Below are positions 26,013 to 33,890 of a stretch of DNA of 64,000 bases, in pieces. Source of the DNA: Desulfosporosinus meridiei DSM 13257 (lineage in GTDB: Bacteria > Bacillota > Desulfitobacteriia > Desulfitobacteriales > Desulfitobacteriaceae); contig NC_018515.1 of assembly GCF_000231385.2 (NCBI RefSeq), positions 3,554,501 through 3,618,500 on the forward strand, read 5' to 3'. A model generated the notes under the pieces. That model saw only the letters and a program-made list of their open reading frames with translations, searched no databases and had not been told where the DNA came from. The translations under genes were made by a program, and so were the position numbers. Every line of letters begins with the position of its first letter. Position 1 is the stretch's first letter.

Positions 26013-26357
26013 TCATTTTTGTTCTTTTGCTGAATACTTTTCTATCGCTTCTTCAACATACTGATTCAATGATTTGCCCGCTATCAAGGCCCTTTGTGCT
26101 GCTTGTTTATGAAGCTCAGGGGTTATTCTTACATTAAAGCTACCTTTATACATCTTTTCAGGTTCTTTACCGTTCAAATTGCACAGTTCAAGATAATCCT
26201 CAACCGCTTCTTCAAATGCTGACTTTAGTTCACTGACACTACTGCCTTCATAACTGATTGAATCATTTATGCCTTCAATCTTGCCATAGAAAATCTCGTC
26301 TTCTGTGTTGTAATGCACTGAACCAATATATTCTTTGTATATCATCACATCTTTCAT
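26013..26357 (-). CDS. hicB: HicB-family antitoxin
   Basis: About 114 residues. The N-terminal HicB fold reads YIGSVHYNTEDEIFYGKIEG and SVSELKSAFEEAVEDYLE. A C-terminal ribbon-helix-helix (NVRITPELHKQAAQRALIAG, then NQYVEEAIEKY) binds DNA. It follows hicA with three bases between stop and start. The 27-bp-arm palindrome upstream of hicA is its probable operator. Confidence 0.85.
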   Translation of the reverse strand: MKDVMIYKEYIGSVHYNTEDEIFYGKIEGINDSISYEGSSVSELKSAFEEAVEDYLELCNLNGKEPEKMYKGSFNVRITPELHKQAAQRALIAGKSLNQYVEEAIEKYSAKEQK

Positions 26358-26359
26358 AA

Positions 26360-26617
26360 TCAAACCACTCCCTGATTTTTCAACTCTTCAATCAACTGCT
26401 CGATTTGATATTTCTTCAATATATTTCCCGGATGCAGTCTATGAAGTCTTATAATATGTCCTGTTTCGCAGTGGACAAAAGCAACTCTCGACCCAGAAGT
26501 ATGCCCTCTGTTGTCTTCTTTGTAACCGAATTTTGCTAACAGTCTTCTTGCTTCATCATATTCAAAGTCGATAGGTCTATTAAGCAATCTGTCTATAAGT
26601 TTATCTCTTTTGCTCAT
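26360..26617 (-). CDS. hicA: HicA-family toxin (mRNA interferase)
   Basis: 85 residues. FDFEYDEARRLLAKFGYKEDN-type start, a strand with SRVAFVH, and RLHRLHPGNILKKYQIEQLI near the end, where the conserved His lies. HicA cleaves mRNA and is neutralised by HicB. Gene order toxin then antitoxin is usual for this pair. Confidence 0.85.
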   Translation of the reverse strand: MSKRDKLIDRLLNRPIDFEYDEARRLLAKFGYKEDNRGHTSGSRVAFVHCETGHIIRLHRLHPGNILKKYQIEQLIEELKNQGVV

Positions 26618-26641
26618 CGTGCACCTCTTATTTTAAATATA

Positions 26642-26698
26642 TTATCAACGGTCGAAATATGTAACTAAATATTAGTTGCATATTTCGACCGTTGATAA
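26642..26698. promoter_or_regulatory. 57-bp near-perfect palindrome upstream of hicAB
   Basis: Two 27-base arms (TTATCAACGGTCGAAATATG onward) match with one mismatch around ATA. It ends 25 bp from the hicA start, so it overlaps the promoter. It is far longer than a typical HicB operator and could also be cruciform DNA or a miniature element. No T-run follows. Confidence 0.6.
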
Positions 26699-26729
26699 CT
26701 TAGCAAGCTGCACCTCCTGTTAGCATCGG

Positions 26730-26756
26730 GATGAAGCATACTTTAATAGAATGATC
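26730..26756. repeat. Fragment of the 135-bp repeat
   Basis: Only the first 27 bases (GATGAAGCATACTTTAATAG onward) are kept; both hairpins are missing. The rest of 26699-26922 carries the promoter region of the next gene. Confidence 0.5.
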
Positions 26757-26922
26757 AGTTAATAATCTCGGCAAGCAGGCTATGGGTACCGCCGCTTTCG
26801 TATCCTGCACCTTGAGACACGATGAATATGACAGACAGTTGTCGTATTTTCGAGATATACTAATCTAAGGTGATAAGCTGCAAATGACAGATTGTTAATA
26901 ATCATAGTGAAAGGGATAATAT

Positions 26923-27807
26923 ATGGATTTCATACCGGCGAAGACAATTATATCAGGTTACAGTGGAGACAATAAATGGTTTGGAAACAACTATAATATG
27001 AACATTTATAAAGGGTGTAGTCATGGCTGTATCTATTGTGACAGCAGAAGTGAGTGCTACCATGTCGAAAACTTTGATAATGTTAGAGCTAAAGAAAATG
27101 CTCTGACCTTAATTCACCGTGATCTTAAGTCAAAACGTAAAACAGGAGTAATCGGTACAGGTGCCATGAGTGATCCATACAACCCTATAGAAAAGGAGTA
27201 TGAACTTACCAGAGGTGCTTTAAAACTAATTAACTCCTTCGGTTTTGGAATTTCGATTGCTACAAAAAGTAATTTGGTGACTAGGGATATTGATATCTTA
27301 AATAAGATACGCCAGCATTCCCCAACTCTCATCAAGCTGACCATCACCACCTGTGATGACGTGCTTTGCAAAAAGATTGAGCCTAATGTGGCGGTTTCCT
27401 CGCAGCGTTTTTCTGCGCTTAAACAATTAGCTGAGAACAAAATTTTTGCAGGGATACTGCTCATGCCTGTCTTGCCATTTATTGAGGATAACGCAGAGAA
27501 CATTAGCGGTATTATTCGTCTCGCCTCTGAGAATGGCGCTAAATTCATCTACCCAGCTTTTGGTGTAACACTAAGACAAAATCAAAGAGATTGGTATTAT
27601 CGAAAACTTGATGAAATTTTTCCGCATCTTAAAGAGAAATATGCTCGTCAATATGGTAATTCCTACGAGTGTCACTCCCCAAGCTCCAACGAGCTCTGGC
27701 AGTTGATGAAGAGTGAGTGTGAAAGGCTTGGCATGCTTTACAAAATGGACGACATTATTCGAGCATACAAAAAAGGCTATTGCAATGATCAGCTTAGGTT
27801 GTTTTAG
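26923..27807 (+). CDS. Radical SAM protein of the SplB-like family
   Basis: 294 residues. CSHGCIYC (about residues 32-39) is the C-x3-C-x2-C radical SAM motif in the arrangement of the SplB/COG1533 group. GTGAMSDPYNPIEKEYELTRG and TKSNLVTRDIDIL are further family blocks. Spore photoproduct lyase itself is longer and has an extra Cys; this shorter relative has no assigned substrate. It is alone on the plus strand and ends in a terminator. Confidence 0.8.
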   Translation: MDFIPAKTIISGYSGDNKWFGNNYNMNIYKGCSHGCIYCDSRSECYHVENFDNVRAKENALTLIHRDLKSKRKTGVIGTGAMSDPYNPIEKEYELTRGALKLINSFGFGISIATKSNLVTRDIDILNKIRQHSPTLIKLTITTCDDVLCKKIEPNVAVSSQRFSALKQLAENKIFAGILLMPVLPFIEDNAENISGIIRLASENGAKFIYPAFGVTLRQNQRDWYYRKLDEIFPHLKEKYARQYGNSYECHSPSSNELWQLMKSECERLGMLYKMDDIIRAYKKGYCNDQLRLF

Positions 27808-27847
27808 CAATCGTAAAGATCCTCTAAGTAGTCGTTTTAGAGACACA

Positions 27848-27897
27848 TAAAGAGCATGTATACCAGAAAAAGGCTGGTTACATGCTCTTTATGCTTT
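27848..27897. terminator. Bidirectional terminator between convergent genes
   Basis: ATAAAGAGCATGTA pairs with TACATGCTCTTTAT, followed by GCTTTTG. It serves the radical SAM gene and, on the other strand, the TauE/SafE gene. Confidence 0.75.
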
Positions 27898-27940
27898 TGT
27901 TATCAAATGAATAGTTTCCGTTTGCACGTAATCTTGTCTA

Positions 27941-28681
27941 TTAACTGAATTGTTTCACCAATGCGCTGGCAACACTAACTACGCCACAAATAAATATAAT
28001 CGCCAAGGTCAGCCATCTGAAAAGTTTAGGACTTACTTTGGCAAAGGTCTTTTCTCCCAGCCATACACCCGCTAGAACTCCGGGAATTGCATATATAAGA
28101 TGTGTAAATACGCCTGTATCTAAGGCATCCATGTAATACATTGTGATTAGAGTCGCAAAATTTCCATAGCAAAAAAAGCGAATGAGATTTGCACGAAAAG
28201 CTTCCTTATCTTTTTGCTGATTCATTAAAAAAAACACAACCGGCGGCCCGCTTAAGCTCGTTGAACCTCCCATAAAACCGCTGACAATACCAACTAAAAT
28301 TGTCGCTAACTTTTCACGTTTAATGGTGAAAACATAATTTGAGGTCATTAAAAATCCTAACAATAGAACCAAAGTTCCAATACTAAGCTTTAGTACAGAA
28401 GGGTCTATAACCTTAAGTATATATACTCCAAGTATAATTCCAAACAAACTGGCCGTAAACAATGGCCATATCACTTTTGGATCTGACCTTCCTCTTGTCT
28501 TATAGATAACTATAAGGTTCAGTAATAAACCGACGATGGTCATCAGACTAACAACCTGCTCCGGTTGCATAAAAAACAGCAGCAGCGGTGTACCCACAAT
28601 TGCAAAACCAAATCCAGTAATTGACTGTAAAAATGATGATAAGAAGATAATGATGCATATATTAATTGCTAAAATGTCCAT
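27941..28681 (-). CDS. TauE/SafE-family membrane permease (sulfite exporter type)
   Basis: 246 residues with about eight spans. LSSFLQSITGFGFAIVGTPLL and VSGFMGGSTSLSGPPVVFFL are the two conserved TauE/SafE repeats. Members move small organic or sulfur anions across the membrane. A broken LysR-type regulator lies divergently upstream, the usual control for such a gene, so its regulation may have been lost. Confidence 0.85.
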   Translation of the reverse strand: MDILAINICIIIFLSSFLQSITGFGFAIVGTPLLLFFMQPEQVVSLMTIVGLLLNLIVIYKTRGRSDPKVIWPLFTASLFGIILGVYILKVIDPSVLKLSIGTLVLLLGFLMTSNYVFTIKREKLATILVGIVSGFMGGSTSLSGPPVVFFLMNQQKDKEAFRANLIRFFCYGNFATLITMYYMDALDTGVFTHLIYAIPGVLAGVWLGEKTFAKVSPKLFRWLTLAIIFICGVVSVASALVKQFS

Positions 28682-28796
28682 AAATTTACTCCATATTTAT
28701 ATTTAAATCATTACGAGCTTTTCGAGCGCGGTAAACGAATAGTAGGTACGCCTCGTTAAACTGAATAGAGACTCCGCTAATGGCAACTCCGTTATA

Positions 28797-28990
28797 AAAA
28801 CCAAAAGCCATGAAATTGCAGCGTCCTTAGCTAGAGTTGGACTTGGTATAACTATTATTCCAGAATACTACGCGGAACGAGATATAGCAAGCAATCAATC
28901 ATTATGCTATTACAGTTTAGAAAAAGGAATCGAACCTCGGCACGTCGGGTTAGTTTATTCTTCAAAAAAGCTTTATCTCATGCAGCAGGT
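28797..28990 (+). pseudogene. LysR-type regulator, effector-domain relic
   Basis: An open stretch reads ASLARVGLGITIIPEYYAE and later RHVGLVYSSKKLYLMQQV, the last part of a LysR effector domain. There is no HTH and no start, and it ends where a bioB fragment begins. Confidence 0.6.
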
Positions 28991-28994
28991 GCGT

Positions 28995-29235
28995 TCAAGG
29001 ATATACTTTTCGCTCAATTTCTTGGCGGAAGTGACGATGGAATAACGAAGTACTCCTCTTTCAGCGTTGTACTTGGCCAGTTTTACAAGGGTTTCAGTAT
29101 CCAAAAGTGAATATTCGTTGATCTTACTAGTGGAGAAGGCTGATTGAGCACAGTATTTACAGTTTTCGGAACATCTGCCGCTCTTCCCGTTAATAATGGC
29201 GCAAATATCAAAGTTGTTCCGTAAATTTGTTTCAT
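28995..29235 (-). pseudogene. bioB: Biotin synthase (bioB) N-terminal fragment
   Basis: The minus strand reads NNFDICAIINGKSGRCSENC, then KYCAQSAFSTSKINEYSLLD. The CSENCKYC motif is the radical SAM cluster of BioB. Only about 80 of 320 residues remain; the rest is lost at the LysR junction, and no start is present. Confidence 0.7.
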
Positions 29236-29384
29236 ATCAAAATCAGAGTCTGGCGTTAACCTTGAAGTCGGTTCACCGAACGGGTGGTCTCCTTTACCTA
29301 TCTCTACATTTAAAGTTGATGTTCCTACTCGACACTTGCTAAATATATTTAAATAGGAAGGAGACTTCACTCCAAATCTTTATC

Positions 29385-30308
29385 TTAACCAGGGGTAAAC
29401 TGATTCATGACTTTCTGGTAAACTATGTCTAGTCCTGGTTCTTCAACTGAAAAATCCTCTATCACAACGCCATCATTTATGAGAGTCTGCAAAATGCTCA
29501 TTTTCTCCTGTGATTCACAATAACAGATCAACGCATTATCATGGATCTCAAACAACCCGGTGTAATTATCAGCCAGTTGCTGACTAGTGAGCTTTGTGAT
29601 TTGATCTCTGGAGACTCTCACTTCGATCCTCGTTTTTAATCTGTAATCATGCTTAAGTTTTGCTAAAGATCCTTCAGCAACCACAGAACCTTTGTGCATA
29701 ATAGCTATGTTTTCGGCGAGTTCCTGAACATCCGAGAGATTATGAGAGGAGAAAAACATCGTTGTTCCTTCTTTATTCCAGGTACGAATCATCTCTTTTA
29801 ATTCTAGGATTCCAATCGGGTCCAGCCCTGTCGTCGGTTCATCGAGGACGAGCAATTTAGGTCTGTGAATAATGGCTTGTGCCAGCCCCAGTCTTTGTTG
29901 CATGCCTTTAGAAAACGCCCCGACTTTCCGATGTTTAACATCAGCAAGTCCCACCTGCCCCAGCGCCTCTTCACAACGGTTTGCCGAAACGCCCTTAAGT
30001 TTTGCATAAAAGGTTAATGTTTCCCAAGCGCTTAAATTATCATAAAAGTTCATTCTTTCCGGCAGATATCCAATCAGATTCTTGATTTCTTTGCTTTTTT
30101 GCCCGTATTCAAGCTCATCAATCAGAATTCCTCCGGAAGTAGGATTCACTAAACCTAAAATCATCTTGATCAGCGTGGATTTGCCTGCTCCATTATGTCC
30201 GAGAAGGGCAAAAATCTCTCCTTGCTCAATACTCATGTTCAACTTATTAACAGCAACGAAATCTCCATAGTGCTTTTCCAGGAATTTTACGTCCAATATA
30301 TGTCCCAT
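29385..30308 (-). CDS. nosF: NosF-type ABC transporter ATPase
   Basis: 307 residues: Walker A GHNGAGKST (about 37), signature FSKGMQQRLGLAQ (about 133), Walker B LLVLDEPTTGLDP, and an 80-residue C-terminal extension. With NosY it forms the transporter that supplies a copper or sulfur species to NosD for building the CuZ site of NosZ. ATG follows AGGAGAGAATGCT. It is the last gene of the nos operon; a stretch without a recognised gene separates it from the bioB relic. Confidence 0.85.
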   Translation of the reverse strand: MGHILDVKFLEKHYGDFVAVNKLNMSIEQGEIFALLGHNGAGKSTLIKMILGLVNPTSGGILIDELEYGQKSKEIKNLIGYLPERMNFYDNLSAWETLTFYAKLKGVSANRCEEALGQVGLADVKHRKVGAFSKGMQQRLGLAQAIIHRPKLLVLDEPTTGLDPIGILELKEMIRTWNKEGTTMFFSSHNLSDVQELAENIAIMHKGSVVAEGSLAKLKHDYRLKTRIEVRVSRDQITKLTSQQLADNYTGLFEIHDNALICYCESQEKMSILQTLINDGVVIEDFSVEEPGLDIVYQKVMNQFTPG

Positions 30309-30319
30309 AGCATTCTCTC

Positions 30320-31159
30320 CTAATAATCTTGTTTTCGGCTAAACAACCAGACAGATAATCCCAGAGGGCCAAAAAGCCAAAGAAGAAGCACCACACCCAG
30401 TAATACTTCGCCTGAACCGCTCCCCATCATCCGAGTGAGGGCTGCAAGGGTCGGACCAAATGTCTCTTCTCCACCCAATTGCAAAACGACCAGTACTCTG
30501 ACCATATCGGCTGGGTTTAACAGCAGGAGGGTTAGCAATAGGGGGACAACAACCGTTACCTGTTGCAAAGAAGCAATTCCGATAGCTAAAAAATCATAAA
30601 CTAAAATCGTGAAAAACCAAACAAGGATGGCTAAAGCGACTGCTTGAGAACGTCTCACAGTAACCACCGATATCAGTAAGGACATACTCAAAAATACAAG
30701 TGCTAAGACAATCGACAAAATTACAAACACCAAATAATCTAAGATACTTAAGGTCCCCGTTTTCCAGGCAATAACTACTCCCGCACCGCCAAAACCTGCT
30801 AAGATGGAAGCGGTTAAGGCCAAGGCCAAGCCCAAAAACTTTCCAATAATAACTTCACTTTTGTTAACAGGCTGGGTTAAGAGAACATGAAGAGAACCCG
30901 CTTCTTTCTCGCCTGCGATTGTAGAGGAGCCTATCACTAAGGCGATCAAGGGCAGAAGATAAAGAACAAGATTCAAAAGACTTGCTGTTACGCGGTTAAA
31001 CCCTTGATATCCCCCAACTCCCATACCAGAAAGACCGAAAAATGAGATAAGTAAGGCTAGTAATCCGAAAATAATTGTAAAAGTAATCAGCCAGCGGCTG
31101 CGCATAGATTCCAATAGTTCTTTTTCAGCCACTACTATTACGTTAGCTACGCTCATCAT
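30320..31159 (-). CDS. nosY: NosY-type ABC permease
   Basis: 279 residues with six hydrophobic spans. GSSTIAGEKEAGSLHVLLTQ is the cytoplasmic coupling segment typical of ABC-2/NosY permeases. It pairs with NosF, whose gene begins 11 bp downstream. The ATG is doubled (MM); either can serve. Confidence 0.85.
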   Translation of the reverse strand: MMSVANVIVVAEKELLESMRSRWLITFTIIFGLLALLISFFGLSGMGVGGYQGFNRVTASLLNLVLYLLPLIALVIGSSTIAGEKEAGSLHVLLTQPVNKSEVIIGKFLGLALALTASILAGFGGAGVVIAWKTGTLSILDYLVFVILSIVLALVFLSMSLLISVVTVRRSQAVALAILVWFFTILVYDFLAIGIASLQQVTVVVPLLLTLLLLNPADMVRVLVVLQLGGEETFGPTLAALTRMMGSGSGEVLLGVVLLLWLFGPLGLSVWLFSRKQDY

Positions 31160-31219
31160 GGCTTCTCCCCTTTTTGCTTGTAGGCCAATGTTAAATGTAG
31201 TAGAAAAATTCGAGTCTCC

Positions 31220-31690
31220 TTAAAAGCTAACAGTCTGCTTTGCCGTTAGGACCTCTTGCCAATTCATTATCCTAGCATCTTCATGCTCTTTTCTAAAAGA
31301 TTGAGCAGCTTCAGGAGACCCAAATCCCACGATTCCAAAATTCATGGGGGTATTGATATGTGCTTTAATATAAGTGGCCTCGGAAGCTTTAATCCACTCC
31401 ATGGTATTATAGTCCTTGACATAGATCATGCTCTCTTTGATAGCTGGCTCTTGACTGTTCTTTTTAAGGTATAACGCTAGGCAGCCAATATCATCAAATT
31501 TCTCCACATGCCCCTCTTGGGTAACAATTTCACCCGCAAAGCGCATGTCGACAATGCTCATGTTACAGGTCGGGCAGATATCAAGGCTCGAATCAATCGG
31601 TTGGGGGGAAGTATCCACCTGCGTCGAACATCCGCTCAATAATAAAGTCAAGCTTAAAACGAAGATAATCGCCACCATCTTTTTACCCAT
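31220..31690 (-). CDS. nosL: NosL copper-binding lipoprotein
   Basis: 156 residues. A lipoprotein signal (LLLSGCSTQ) tethers it outside. ICPTCNMSIVDMRFAGE holds the C-x2-C-x-M copper site of NosL, which delivers Cu(I) for the NosZ CuZ centre. The gene starts one base after nosD stops. Confidence 0.9.
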   Translation of the reverse strand: MGKKMVAIIFVLSLTLLLSGCSTQVDTSPQPIDSSLDICPTCNMSIVDMRFAGEIVTQEGHVEKFDDIGCLALYLKKNSQEPAIKESMIYVKDYNTMEWIKASEATYIKAHINTPMNFGIVGFGSPEAAQSFRKEHEDARIMNWQEVLTAKQTVSF

Positions 31691-31691
31691 A

Positions 31692-33203
31692 TCAGTTCCC
31701 CCTCTTTTTTCTGAACCCTGTCATTTCCTGGGTATGAGAACTTATCCTGAACACCCTATAGCAAACTAATCCGGCAACCGCCAGCATGACAATCGAATAT
31801 AAACCTAATACTTTATTGCTGCTTCTGGGCGCCGTAAACTCCTCGGCCAGATTCGGGAGCGGCAAGGGAACAGGTTCGGCATAAGGATACTGGTCCTTTA
31901 CCTTAGGGATATTGATAATCGAAAACATTCTCTCCGAAAACTCCAGGGCTGTTGCCGCCGGACTATTGAGAAACAGACGGACGGCAGGGGCCTTTTTCAT
32001 TAAATACGTAAAGGGATCCCCACTTAAGTAAGGAATATCTCCAATTCCGTTACGATCCAGATCGAATCCCCGATAATCGTTCCAATAATTTCCCTGACCA
32101 TCTTTAAAAAACGCGTTCCCGTCACCGACTAGGCCTGCAATCATCGCCACTTGTTGCAAGTTGTCGATTAGGTTATTACCCACGAAAAGATTATCCGTGG
32201 AGCTCGAGATCAGGTCTAGGCCAACATCATTTGAAGCGACTAAATTGTTACGAAACTCATTGTGCAAGGAAACATCAAAAAAGGCCCCGCGCGTATTATC
32301 CATAATAATATTTCCTTCGGCCAAGCTATCGTCACACGTTGCAAACAAGAGACCATATGATCGGTGCCCTCGGCTATGAGCGAAGACATTATTCCTAAAG
32401 GTTATATCTTTGGAAAACATCAAGGCAGCACCTGCCACATTGTTAATTAATATATTCTCTAGAAATGTATTCTCGTTAGAGTACATATAGTGAATTCCGT
32501 AGCGGACATTAGAAATTCGATTCCCAATAAGCTCATTGCCTTCCGCATAGTTGAAATAGATCCCATCCCGGGTATCCTGAATAATATTATTGATAACCTT
32601 GTTTTCAGGCGCTGCAAAAAGATGAATCCCGTCTCCTCCATCCCCTTCAAACGCCGGATGCAAACCCGAGTATTGGTCATTTTCAGCTTCGTTCTCTTCA
32701 AGTTTTTCTTTTATGGGCCGACCTTGAATGAGATTACCTTCCAAAATGTTTTGGGAGGCTTTATTAAGATAAATTCCAAATAAGTTATCTAGGATATGGT
32801 TATCCTTTACAATATTACCCCTTGAGAAAATCTTAATTCCGGCATCAGAGTTCTCAAGTTTTCGACCGCTGCCCCTCACTTCAAATCCCTGAAAGGTGAC
32901 ACCATCAGCCTTGATCGTTATGGCATCTCCTTTACCCCCGCCCTCAATTTCAGGATAATTTAAGCCCATGAGCTTTACCCTCTTATCGATGAGAAGTGGG
33001 CCCTGATAAACACCGGGATGGACAGTGATTTCATCCCCAGGGGCAGCCTTTGCTATGGCTTCGGTTATCGAGCTAATCGGACCGGTCGGGCTTACCTCAA
33101 TAGTTTGAGCTTGAACCGGCTTAGCCCAAAGTACCAGTAAAAGAAGAACCCCAACTATCCAGCCATTATATTTGCCTTGGAATCCCTCTCTTTGTTTTCC
33201 CAT
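31692..33203 (-). CDS. nosD: NosD periplasmic maturation protein
   Basis: 503 residues. A signal peptide (ends VQAQ) is followed by a right-handed beta-helix built from CASH repeats (about 40-400; N-x-I/L-x-x-N rungs such as NIVKDNHILDNLFGIYL). A C-terminal span (IVMLAVAGLVCYRVF) anchors it. NosD works with NosFY and NosL to assemble CuZ. Its start overlaps the preceding membrane-protein gene by 49 bp. Confidence 0.9.
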   Translation of the reverse strand: MGKQREGFQGKYNGWIVGVLLLLVLWAKPVQAQTIEVSPTGPISSITEAIAKAAPGDEITVHPGVYQGPLLIDKRVKLMGLNYPEIEGGGKGDAITIKADGVTFQGFEVRGSGRKLENSDAGIKIFSRGNIVKDNHILDNLFGIYLNKASQNILEGNLIQGRPIKEKLEENEAENDQYSGLHPAFEGDGGDGIHLFAAPENKVINNIIQDTRDGIYFNYAEGNELIGNRISNVRYGIHYMYSNENTFLENILINNVAGAALMFSKDITFRNNVFAHSRGHRSYGLLFATCDDSLAEGNIIMDNTRGAFFDVSLHNEFRNNLVASNDVGLDLISSSTDNLFVGNNLIDNLQQVAMIAGLVGDGNAFFKDGQGNYWNDYRGFDLDRNGIGDIPYLSGDPFTYLMKKAPAVRLFLNSPAATALEFSERMFSIINIPKVKDQYPYAEPVPLPLPNLAEEFTAPRSSNKVLGLYSIVMLAVAGLVCYRVFRISSHTQEMTGFRKKRGN

Positions 33204-33769
33204 CCCCTAAACCTCCAAAGCGCAATCATCATGCAAAAAATACTTAAACCTAAAAAGTAACCACCTATACCAAAGCCTGTATGGGTCACGAAATTCGCTA
33301 CGTCATTACTCCCGATCATTGGAGGCACGAAAGGATCGATTCTAATTGGAGCTTGAGGATCTAATTCCGTTCCATAGCGGTGTAACCAGTACCAAAGATC
33401 ATAAATTCCCAGCCCTCCCCCGATTAAAAGCAGTACTAAAGTGCTTAGTCCAAACCACACTTTTCTAAGCAAAGCGGCTAAAAAAGCCAACCCCGCTAAG
33501 CCAAAGGCTATATAGGACATATACTGAATTTCCGGAAAATCAGATTCCACAATTTCCTTCATGCCAATGTAATGGTTCAAGTTATTAATGATATCGATGC
33601 GGCCGCCGATTTTATCCATGTAAACAATCATTGCTAAGCCCTCAGGATACTGGGGTGCATCCAACTTCATATACCACAAAGGAAAGTAAGTACTCGCGAT
33701 CAGACAAATACCTGCCAATACAAGCAAAATCCTTCCGGGCAGACTTAACTTACCTTGCAAAAACTTCAT
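33155..33769 (-). CDS. nosB: NosB-like membrane protein of clade II nos clusters
   Basis: 204 residues with about four spans, and an exposed loop with YFPLWYMKLDAPQYPEGL and LNHYIGMKEI. A protein of this kind stands right after nosZ in clade II clusters and is usually called nosB; its role is unknown. The symbol is given from position and build. Confidence 0.6.
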   Translation of the reverse strand: MKFLQGKLSLPGRILLVLAGICLIASTYFPLWYMKLDAPQYPEGLAMIVYMDKIGGRIDIINNLNHYIGMKEIVESDFPEIQYMSYIAFGLAGLAFLAALLRKVWFGLSTLVLLLIGGGLGIYDLWYWLHRYGTELDPQAPIRIDPFVPPMIGSNDVANFVTHTGFGIGGYFLGLSIFCMMIALWRFRGWENKERDSKANIMAG

Positions 33770-33890
33770 CTTATACCCTCCTTGAGTTACCTCCGGGGAA
33801 TTACCTTAAATAGCTTCGGAGGAGCACAGACCTTTATTGGTAACTCCCCATAATAGGTCCGTACTCCTGAATTGGAATCAGGGTTCAAAT

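Noticed and set aside
29236-29370. Minus-strand frame beginning MKSPSYLNIF between nosF and the bioB relic
   Set aside because: No motif and no proper ribosome binding site; its left part overlaps the bioB relic in another frame.
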